A stretch of 64,000 nt of DNA, from NCBI GenBank assembly GCA_002077065.1, contig NAJO01000009.1:1160032-1224031 (forward strand). The letters are read 5' to 3'. The notes beneath the pieces were generated by a model, which made no database searches, was not told the origin of the DNA, and worked only from the letters and a program-made list of their open reading frames with translations. Positions 10,594 through 19,600 of the stretch are shown here, piece by piece; the stretch's first letter is position 1, and each line of letters opens with the position of its first letter. A program made the position numbers and the translations under genes. This stretch comes from Cryoendolithus antarcticus (taxonomy: Eukaryota > Ascomycota > Dothideomycetes > Cladosporiales > Cladosporiaceae).

Positions 10594-11831
10594 TTAAACA
10601 GAAGCCTGACGCAAATAGTCGAACAGCGGATGTCTCCCAAGTTCCGGACAGAAACGAAGCAGCTGCACGCGGTGAGGCTCGAGTTCGGCGATTACGCCTT
10701 CCATCGGACGGAAGTGTGATGCACGATGTGTTTCATCACGCGTAGTACACACCCTGCACGCACTATGTCCCTTGGACAGCCACTCCCTCTCAGGCTTAGC
10801 CATGTACGTTGACCATCCGCGATGTGTTGGAATGAAGCCTGCGATGAAATGATCCTTGAGTGCCGGGTCCTGCTCGAGCAAGTGTTGTATCAGAATATGT
10901 TGTCCGATAGCATTACCACTCAGAAGCCTAGCAGAACATGAAGCCATGGGACACGCAATGGAAGCCGTTATGTCGCCTGGAGCTCCGTCATGGGACGTAC
11001 GAGCGACACAGACTCCATCTGGTAGAGCGACCACGGCGTTTTGGTACTCTTCAAAGGTATGGGTGGCGATGTGAGCAAGGTAGCGGTCAAGCTTCATGTC
11101 CTTTGCGCACGTCCAGATGGCGCATCGATGCTTTGAAGCTGCATTAAACACGGCAGAATGTCCGTGCAGCAGCTGTCCCTCCCGACAGTGGCTCAGATGA
11201 ACATGAAACTCTGCCAGCGATCTCGGAGTCAATTCCTCACATCCTGAGCCGTGACAGCTAAACATCGCCTCAGGTCGGTAGTGTAGGTTGCGAATATGGT
11301 CTGTGAGCTTGTCCTGCCTCACAAATCCGCGTGGTAGATCTCTCCTCAAGCAGCCAAGTGCAGGGCATATGTATCGCCTGTCTCGATCATGCATCGAGGA
11401 CATATGGCGTACGAGATCCGTCCCCCTGCCGAACGTGCAATTACACTGTGACTGTGGACAGTGGACGCGCTTCGTCGACACTTCGATGCTCGACGACGAG
11501 GCCACGGACATGCGTCTAGTGAGCGTGCTCTCGGTAATACCGGTGCCTTTCCCGGACTGCTCAGTCGTATCCTGCATCGGCAACGGACCCGTAAATGCAA
11601 CCAACGCGCAGCTTTCGTCTCTGACTTGCTGGCTCGCCCTGATTCTAGCGTCAGCCTTTTTTTTCCTAGCTCCACTTACCTTTGCTTCCCGGCATCTGGC
11701 TCAGGCATCCCGTTAGGGAACAAGAACGCCTTCTCGCGGTCCAGAACTGATTGCCTTACCCAATCATATTCGCCATCTTGGTCCGGCTGCGTTAAGGTGC
11801 ATTGCGTACACGGCTGGATGCAATCCGACAT
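10594..11831 (-). CDS. C2H2-type zinc-finger protein, tandem paralogue A
   Basis: Two exons, 11831-11680 and 11638-10594, give 398 aa. The intron is only 41 nt (11639-11679, GTAAGT...CTGACGCTAGAATCAG). The N-terminal exon (MSDCIQPCTQ...) has the same layout as that of paralogue B. Exon 2 carries C2H2-like fingers: CPQSQCNCTFGRGTDLVRH, and CPALGCLRRDLPRGFVRQD followed by KLTDHIRNLH. Further Cys/His pairs lie at CHGSGCEEL and CAIWTC. The C-terminal 60 residues (FRPMEGVIAELEPHRVQLL, then CPEL and DYLR) are conserved in B. No other family is recognised. A DNA- or RNA-binding regulator is plausible but unproven. The gene converges on GH43, leaving 206 bp between them. Confidence 0.8.
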
Positions 11832-12453
11832 CGTCGATTGGTCGCAGCTTGCAGCGGCAAAGAAGGCAACCTGGAATGCGAGGTTGGCTTGGCTGGTTTG
11901 GTGACGTTGCGAGCGTTGTACGTCGAGCTAGCGGTCGTCGGTATTGTGTGAGAGGCTGCGAAAAGCTATGAGAGACTGGGAGTGGGAGGGAGATTGGCTA
12001 TATGCTGGAGCGCCGTCGTCTGAGGTCGTCTGAGGTCGTCTGAGGTCGTGTGTCCAAGCTTCGCGCCCCACTTTCACGGAGGGCATTCCCCTTGTTCGCT
12101 GAGATGAGTGCCGCTTGCGACACATTGGAATCGCATACCGTACTATATGCGCACCGTTGATACAACTCCACCGTCAGTCGACTGGGGTCTCAAGTGTCAC
12201 GTCTTTGATGTTTATGGACGTGACAGTTAGAGAGGCCTACCTTGTGGACAGATACTCTGCTACCTGATAAGTGAGAAGAAGACAAAAAGAGAAACTTGAT
12301 CTGTGATTCGCGCCTATCGACGAGGCTGATCCTCATTAGACTTCTACGGGGCTACCAATTTTTGGGGTAGTTATTGAGTTCATATAGGGATGTTGACGAG
12401 ATCAGGAATATCGTTGGACCCCGTGGACGTGTTCTACAATCCGAGGCTGCTGC
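11832..12453. promoter_or_regulatory. Intergenic region upstream of zinc-finger gene A
   Basis: Spacer between the tandem paralogues. It holds the promoter of A and the 3' end of B, and includes a three-copy 10-bp repeat at 12015-12050. No gene is seen. Confidence 0.4.
12015..12050. repeat. Three perfect 10-bp direct repeats
   Basis: The unit GTCGTCTGAG occurs three times without a gap (12015-12024, 12025-12034, 12035-12044) and is followed by a partial fourth (GTCGTG). It lies about 185 bp upstream of the ATG of zinc-finger gene A. Confidence 0.9.
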
Positions 12454-13735
12454 TTAGTCTCGGAGATAGTCGTAAATCTGATGCACCGCCAGATCCGGAC
12501 AAAGATGAAGCAGCAGCACGCGATACGGCTCCAACCCAGCAATCACGTCTTGCAACGGTCGGAAGAAAGACTGAAAATGCCGCCAGTCCTCCAGGCCGCA
12601 CTTCCGGCAGACACCGCTGGACAGCGTCCCCCCGTTGGGGTGGCGCATGTGCGGTTTACGCCAGCTCAAGTTGTCGACAAAGCCCGTTAGGAAGTGCTCC
12701 TTGATTGCTGGGTCTTGTTGGAGGAGGTGCTCGCTGAGTATGTGCTTTGCGAAGGTCTTCTCGCACTCGGGCCGGGCCTGGCAAGAGCCCAACGGACACT
12801 TGGCTGGAATGAGAGTGTACGGCTGAGCGTCTGCATCAGTCCCAGGTGGCGTGAGAAAATCGGCTGCTATGAATTCGATCCCCTCTGATGCCAACTGCTC
12901 GCTAGCAGCCTGTAGCTCGTCGAGAGAGTGAGTCTTCAGGTGATCAACATACTCGTGGCCAAACTTCGATACACTGCATGACCAGATACGACAGCGACGC
13001 CATAGACGTGCATTGTGTATAGCGACCGCTATGCTGATGTCTGAGGTTTCATGACGTGAGCGCCGAAGCCATCGAGGGTGTTGCCCGCTGGGAAGCTTGA
13101 CCTGGGCGCCATCGATGATGTCGAGGTGGACGGCCAGTTCGGGAAGCGAGAGGTTGTCTTGACTTTGACAGTCGCGACCGAAACATCGGAAACTTGCTCC
13201 CGGCTGGTGGTGTACGGTGCGGATGTGCGCTGCTAGCTTATCGCCTCGAGTGAAGGTTGGTGCAGCGTGTTTCTTGAAGCAGCCGATTGCAGGGCACGCG
13301 AATCGCTTGGCTCTTTCATGAAATGACACTTTGTGGCGTGAGAGATCGGACTTCCTGCTGAACGAGCGATCGCACTTGAACTCGGTGCAGAGGAATCGAG
13401 TCCCTGCTTGACCCGGTGGCGAGGCTAACGGAGACACAGGTCCGGAACGTTCACTCTCGCTGGAGCATGCCACAGCCTCAGCACCTTGACTGAGTTGACC
13501 ATCTGATTTGGAGCCTGAGGCATGAACCTCCTCCATAATTAGATTGAGCGCCCTGCGACTAGCGTCAGTCTTTTTTTTATTACCCCACGCACCTTTCTTC
13601 TCTCTGCGCCGTCTCCGGAAGCGCCTCAGGAACCATAAGGCCCATCTCCCGCGCCAGCACAAGCCGGCCTACCCAGTCATCTCTCTCAAGATGCATTAAC
13701 GTATGCTGCGTACCGCTGGGGGCGTGTGCTGACAT
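12454..13735 (-). CDS. C2H2-type zinc-finger protein, tandem paralogue B
   Basis: Two exons, 13735-13593 and 13552-12454, give 413 aa. The intron is 40 nt (13553-13592, GTGCGT...CTGACGCTAGTCGCAG) and sits at the same place and phase as in A. Fingers: CTEFKCDRSFSRKSDLSRH, CPAIGCFKKHAAPTFTRGD followed by KLAAHIRTVH, CFGRDC with a distant His, and CRIWSC. The C-terminal block FRPLQDVIAGLEPYRVLLL and YDYLRD parallels that of A. The two proteins are clearly homologous but diverged outside the fingers, which points to an old tandem duplication. Function unknown; a transcription-factor role is an inference from the fingers. Confidence 0.8.
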
Positions 13736-14346
13736 TGGTGATTGGCCACAGTGCGCAGCCGCTTGAGCGGGGATCAAGACAGCCTGCATATCGGGGGCGG
13801 ATCGGCCGATGGGAGGGCGTCGGCGGCGCGGTCGGGTGCTTGATCCGGTGATGTGGGAGTCGTGCTTTGCGTGTGATATACTGCAAAACATTGCGGTCTT
13901 CTGGGTGTGGGTTGTCAGGCTACTATATGCTCGAGTCCTCCGGTGAAGTCATCTGTGTATAAGCTTCGATAGACCCACTGTTCTGAGGTGAAGGTGAGGC
14001 AGTCACTGCAGCATGCCATCGTTGTCACATTGTGGCACGATAAGACGACCAGTGCACGAGAACTCTGCTGAACACGACGACGAGTAGGCGTAAGACCGGT
14101 CGGATCTGCGGCCTATCTGGAACGGTTTTGCTCGATCTAGGGTAGCTCAGTAAGCATGCTCTCCAAGATATCGTCTTAGGTTTGTTGGCGATGCTTTGCG
14201 CTTTTAGAGACGAGTACACCATGACATGGCTGTGGCGGAGGCCTAAAGTGCAAAGTTTACTCTGACTATCGGAGATGGAAATTACCCGGCCCGCAGCCCT
14301 AGCCAAAAACATGGCGATCCAACGATGTCAGCAAGCATCTGTTCGG
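13736..14346. promoter_or_regulatory. Intergenic region upstream of zinc-finger gene B
   Basis: About 610 bp with no supported gene. Cdt2 ends at its right edge and gene B starts at its left, so it contains the B promoter and the cdt2 3' end. Confidence 0.35.
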
Positions 14347-16401
14347 TCAGCCATCGTCCTCGTCCCACTCAGCATCGACATCAGCCCAACCCATGCCCCA
14401 TCGCTCTCCTCCGCCCTCACCACAAGATCGCAAGTATCGTGCCTGCTCCCTGGTTTCGCGCCAGCAGCGCGTGGTGAAGTCGTCGCTCACTGACACCAGG
14501 TGGCCTTCGGAGGTGAAAGTGAGTGAAGTAACTTCTTTGCTGTGGCCACGCACGAGTGCAGTGCCGTGCTCATGTACAGGTGGGCCTGTTGCAGCACTCG
14601 AAAGCCGCGACGACCGTCGTGGCAGGGTGGGAAGCTCTGCCTCATCCTCTTCGGCGTCCTCCACTTTACGATGTCGGTTACCTCGTTGAGGCAGATGTCG
14701 TTTATCTGTAGGGAAGAGTATTGGCTGGCCATCGGTACTACCCACAGCTAGAAGCTCTGACTTGTCGCCTTGTGCCGGCCTGATCGATGCGCGCACGTAG
14801 AACGTTCCTACACGAAGAGATGGATGTCTCAAGCCGTAGAGCGGCGCAGCGCCCATACGACCTTCTCGCGCTGCTCGTCGTCCAGTAGGCTTGGTGGACA
14901 TCTCAGGTGCACAGCCAGACACGAGATGATTGGTAGCATATGCATAGACGACTGAGTCTCGGCAGACAGCGTACACCCTGGCACCATCACCAGATAGTGC
15001 TAACGCGCTGATGCCAAAGTGACGGCCATGATTCTCAGGAACAGGCGTGCTGGACACAGGTATCGCGTTCCCACGACGGCCGGCATTGCGCAGATCCCAC
15101 AGCTTGAGGCTCGCATTTGCCTCACTTGCAGTGACGAGCATGTGGCCACGACCAGCATTGAGATGCTGAAAGGCCGTGACAGAGCCACGATAGCCGTCAT
15201 CTGCTCCAGCCCTGGAGTTCGCATCCAGACCCACACGATTTCGGTGAGCGGCCCCGATCTGTATCGAGTACTTGGAGTAGAGTGTCTGCGCATCTGACTT
15301 GTCAGAGTCTGCCGGCTTCAATATTTGCGTCGCCGTCTTGGTTGAGCATCGTAGGTCCCAAACCTGCACGCTGCCATCTCGACTGCTCGTTGTGAGCATC
15401 TTGTCGTCTCCCGGGTGAAAGCGAATCTGCTTGAGACTGCCAGTGTGTCCAGTGAGGTTGTACATTGGCCTCTGAGTATGCATGTCGAACACTCTCGCTG
15501 TCTGATCGCCAGATGCTGTGGCGAAGGTGTAGTCGTCCGAGCTGAACGCCACGTCCATGACAGCATTTCGATGCGCCTTGAAGTTGACATGGGGCTTCCT
15601 GAAGTCGGCACCATTTGCTGTGTCAATGAGATCAACACTGCCATCTTCGTCTCCGATAGCTACCAAGCTGTTCGTGTTGCAACTCGTCGTGCAGAAGGGC
15701 AATGCTTGAGCATGGTAAGGATGCAGATCAGCTGGTGTTGTCACGAAATCGGCTGTCTCTGATCGCCAATCCACTCCATGGTCTGTCCCTCGCCAGCCTC
15801 GTGCAGTTGATGCATATCCACCGAAACTCCTCTCGAGGATCCTTCGAGCTTTGCCATCATGTCGAAGTGTTCGGATTGGTAATGGGAACGGTCGCAGCGC
15901 CTCCAGCCTATCAGGTAAGTCATCCTCGTCTTCCTCGACGACCTCTGATCCCGCTTGGTCGACACAAAAATCGATGTCGCCTGCTGCTGGGTGTGACCTC
16001 CGAAGCGGAGATGATACCGGCGGCGAGCTGCATATGTCAAAGGATTGCTTCCTGCGCTTCGTCGGGCGCGAGGATAGGTTATCGTCTACTTCGTCACCCA
16101 AAACACCCTCCGTTTGCGTCGCGTGCCGGGCATTGATGGCATTGCGTGTGATATCTCTTAGCTGCCTTCCAGCTCTGCTTGGCCTTCCTCGAGTGCCTGA
16201 TGTCACATTTCGAGGCGTGAAGAACTTGGTGAACCTCTTAGGCGTGACTGTGGGTGGCTTTCGAAGCTTCGTACTGGCAGAGACCAGTGAAGCATTCTCG
16301 CCACGGTACTTCAGTGGTGAAGATGCCAGGTCCTCGAGGTTGAGTAGGTCAATATCGCCACCTATGCTTGCTTGTGGTGACGAGAACGGCAGGCTCGCCA
16401 T
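14347..16401 (-). CDS. cdt2: Cdt2/DTL-like WD40 substrate receptor of the CRL4 ubiquitin ligase
   Basis: Single exon, 684 aa. The N-terminal 170 residues are disordered and basic, with TKRFTKFFTPRN-like character (RFTKFFTPRN near residue 57). WD40 repeats follow from about 200, including FKAHRNAVMDVAFSSDD, TGHTGSLKQIRFHPGDD and DGSVQVWDLRC, and continue to the C-terminus (ALVRGHSKEVTSLTF). The segment DHGVDWRSETADF and the spacing of the propeller fit Cdt2, which directs CRL4 to degrade PCNA-bound replication factors such as Cdt1 in S phase. The C-terminal propeller blade ends only about 30 residues before the stop. Other WD40 proteins are possible, so the assignment is good rather than certain. 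It is divergent from rrp5 across 249 bp. Confidence 0.75.
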   Translation of the reverse strand: MASLPFSSPQASIGGDIDLLNLEDLASSPLKYRGENASLVSASTKLRKPPTVTPKRFTKFFTPRNVTSGTRGRPSRAGRQLRDITRNAINARHATQTEGVLGDEVDDNLSSRPTKRRKQSFDICSSPPVSSPLRRSHPAAGDIDFCVDQAGSEVVEEDEDDLPDRLEALRPFPLPIRTLRHDGKARRILERSFGGYASTARGWRGTDHGVDWRSETADFVTTPADLHPYHAQALPFCTTSCNTNSLVAIGDEDGSVDLIDTANGADFRKPHVNFKAHRNAVMDVAFSSDDYTFATASGDQTARVFDMHTQRPMYNLTGHTGSLKQIRFHPGDDKMLTTSSRDGSVQVWDLRCSTKTATQILKPADSDKSDAQTLYSKYSIQIGAAHRNRVGLDANSRAGADDGYRGSVTAFQHLNAGRGHMLVTASEANASLKLWDLRNAGRRGNAIPVSSTPVPENHGRHFGISALALSGDGARVYAVCRDSVVYAYATNHLVSGCAPEMSTKPTGRRAAREGRMGAAPLYGLRHPSLRVGTFYVRASIRPAQGDKSELLAVGSTDGQPILFPTDKRHLPQRGNRHRKVEDAEEDEAELPTLPRRSSRLSSAATGPPVHEHGTALVRGHSKEVTSLTFTSEGHLVSVSDDFTTRCWRETREQARYLRSCGEGGGERWGMGWADVDAEWDEDDG

Positions 16402-16650
16402 AGTGAATGATTCCGAGACTTCAGATCATTGCTTCTCCATGACCGTCTAGACTATGCGGCGAGATCACGTAAGATAGGCGTACTTCGACCACTTTATTCA
16501 GTCGCGTCCAGGACGCGTCCAAAATTCGGTCTATCTTGCCCCCGAATGCCGACGGGCGGAATGCATCCGCGAAATTTTGTGGTAGCTTCAAAGAAGTTTA
16601 GAGATGCAGGTGGGAGATACCATCGAGTATATCAAACTACATTGCTCATC
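16402..16650. promoter_or_regulatory. Shared bidirectional promoter of cdt2 and rrp5
   Basis: Only 249 bp separate the two start codons. It contains the A/T core GCGAAATTTTGTGG at about 16577, which resembles the rRNA-processing element of yeast ribosome-biogenesis promoters (AAAATTTT core). That link is tentative. Confidence 0.45.
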
Positions 16651-19600
16651 ATGTCGTCCACAAAGCGCAAGGCCATCACTGATGATCGGCCGCAGAAGCG
16701 AGTGAAGGCAGCGAAGCCTGAGGCCGAGTCGAGACCTGCAAAAAGTGGCGCAAAGCCGGCAAAAGAGAACAGGCCGCCCAAGCCAGAACCGAATGAGCGA
16801 CGAGGACCCGTGAAGTCGGTGCTGCAGCAGGAGGAACGCAGCTTTCCTCGAGGAGGCGCCAGTGTCTTGACTCCCATTGAGACGAAGCAGATCCAGGCTC
16901 AAGCTGAGAAGGATGTTCTCTTCGAGCAACAGACTGGGGAGAAGCCAGTGCGGGACGAGGATGACGACTTGTTCGATGATGTGGCAGAGGCACCGGTCAA
17001 GCAGAAGCGGCAGGCCCGCAAGGAAGATGACGGGGAGAAGAAGGTGGCAGCCACCAGGATCCAAGGACTGAGCTACAAGACTCTCGTGCCTGGTAGTATC
17101 GTCCTGGGCAGAGTGACAGGTGTCACGGGCAAGGACGTGGCTGTTGCATTGGCCAACAACTTGACTGGCTACGTTCCGATCACTGCAGTGTCAGAACGGC
17201 TGAACAGGCGGATCTCTGATCTACTCGCGGAAGACGTGCAGGAGGATGATGACGACGACGACACTGACGTTGACCTGAAGAAGCTGTTCTTTGAGGGTCA
17301 GTGGCTACGCGCCAAGGTCACGTCCACTGGACACGACAGTACAGATCAGAAGGCCAAGCGCCACATCGAGCTCTCAGTCGATCCGGTGCAAGTCAATGGT
17401 GGACTAGAGGCAGACAGTGTTGTCACTCACAGCATGCTCCAAGCGAGTGTGCGCAGTGTTGAGGACCACGGTGTCATCATGGACTTGGGCCTTGCAACAG
17501 ATGGCGTACGAGGTTTCATCAGCAAGAAAGAGTTGGGTGCTGCGTACAAGCTCGAGGAGCTGGAAGAGGGCCAAGTCATGATGTGTCTCGTCACTGGCAA
17601 AGGTAGTGACGGCAAGGTACTCAAGCTTTCACCAGATGCTGCACGATTCTCCGCCCACATAGGCAACAAGCAAGCTCCTGTTGTCACTGAGGCACCGATC
17701 GTAGATGCTTATCTGCCGGGTACGGCTGTCGAAGTCCTTGTCACGGAGTGCAGCCACGGTGGCGTCGTGGGCAAGCTGATGGGCATGGTCAATGTTACCG
17801 CCGATCTGGTGCACTCTGGTGTCGGCGAGGACGAAGATCTCTCCGTCAAGTACAAGATCAGCTCGAAGATCAAAGCACGTATCATCTGGTCATTGCCTGG
17901 TGATGACGGTGCACGAAAGCTCGGCGTCTCACTCCTCGAGATATTGACGACTCTACCACCACCACCTGATAGGCTGCCTGAGAATGCAAACCCAAAGTTG
18001 AAGGCGCTCGCGACATCTGCATCGCAGAAGTTCCCAAACTCAGCTACTATCGAGGATGCGAAAGTCACGCAGGTCATACAAGATCGCGGCATACATCTAG
18101 CACTGCCGTCCTTGACTGGGCAGTCGGGTGCCACTGCATTCGCGCACATTTCGCAAGTGTCAGATGCGCGTGTAGAGAGCTTATCATCTACTACAGGCTC
18201 CTTCAAGGTTGGCTCAAGCCACAAAGTACGTGTACTGAGCTTCAACCCGATCGATGGTCTGTACTACGTCAGTCTGAAGCAGAGCATTCTGGATCAGGCA
18301 TACTTGCGACTCGAAGATGTTGCGGTTGGCGAGGTTGTACAGGGTAAGGTCGACAGGCTGCTTCTTGGTGGCTCGAAAGGCATCACTGGTGTTCTGGTCA
18401 AGCTTAGCGACAGCATCACTGGGCTCGTCCCGGAAATGCATCTGTCAGATGCGAGACTCGAGCATCCCGAGCGCAAATTCCGAGATGGCTTTCCAATCAC
18501 TGTGCGCGTTCTGTCAATCGATCTCGATAGACGACAGATTCGCCTGACAGCGAAGAAGTCGCTTGTGAGTGATACTGAGTCAGCTATCTGGAGTAATTAC
18601 GAGTCACTACAACCAGAAATGGAGTCCAAGGGCACAATAGTCAATCTGCTCGACAAGGGCGCAGTTGTGCAGTTCTTTGGCGATGTGCGCGCCTGGCTGC
18701 CAGTGTCTGAAATGAGTGAGGCGTATGTTGAGCGGCCAGACCGACACTTTCGCATCGGGCAGACTGTCACTGCACGCGTTGTCTTGGTCAGCTCAGAGAC
18801 GAAGGAGATGAAGGTCAGTTGCAAAACTGGTGGAGACATCGACGACGAGCAACAGGATGCCTGGGAGGCTGTGCAGGGTGGTCAGATTGTATCTGCCACG
18901 GTCACGGAGAAGACACTCGACAGCGTACTTGTCGATCTCGAGAATGGTCTCAAGGGTATCGTACGCGCAGCACATCTTCTGGATGGCTCGGCTGCGAAGG
19001 CGGAAAGCGCGCTGAAGCGGATTCGAGTCGGACAGAAGCTTACAGACTTGCTTGTGCTCAACAAGTTTGCACGCAGCAGGCAAGTCATGTTGACCAATAA
19101 GCCTGGCTTGGTCGAAGACGCGAAGAAGGGCGCACTTATCAGGTCCTTCAAAGATGTGAAGAAAGGCAACAAGGTGCATGGCTTCGTGCGAAGCGTCACG
19201 CCCGAAGGCGTGTATGTCGAGTTTGCGAATGGCACAGTCGGCTTAGTGCTCAAGACGCACCTTGCCCCGGAAATGCTTGGGCAGGCTGCATTCGGGCTCA
19301 GGAAGGATCAGAGCGTCACGCCTTGGGTGTTGAATGTTGATGCAGTTAAGGAGCGGTTTCTGCTCAGCTTAAGAGAGCAGAATGTTGACACTCCGGCAGC
19401 AGCACCCGCCGCAAGTCAGTCTGCCGCCGATGCACCAGAGCTTGTCAACCCGGTAGATCCAGCGTTGACGACCACCGCTGATCTCAGCTTGCATACGGTT
19501 ACGAAAGCGCGCGTAGCGTCTGTCAAGGGCACTCAAATCAACGTGAGGCTAGCCGATAATGCACACGGCCGCATCGATGTGAGCGAAGTCTTCGACTCCT

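Noticed and set aside
16429..16650. N-terminal extension of rrp5 upstream of 16651
   Set aside because: The frame is open, but the extra 74 residues are not like Rrp5 and would run through the 249-bp divergent promoter.
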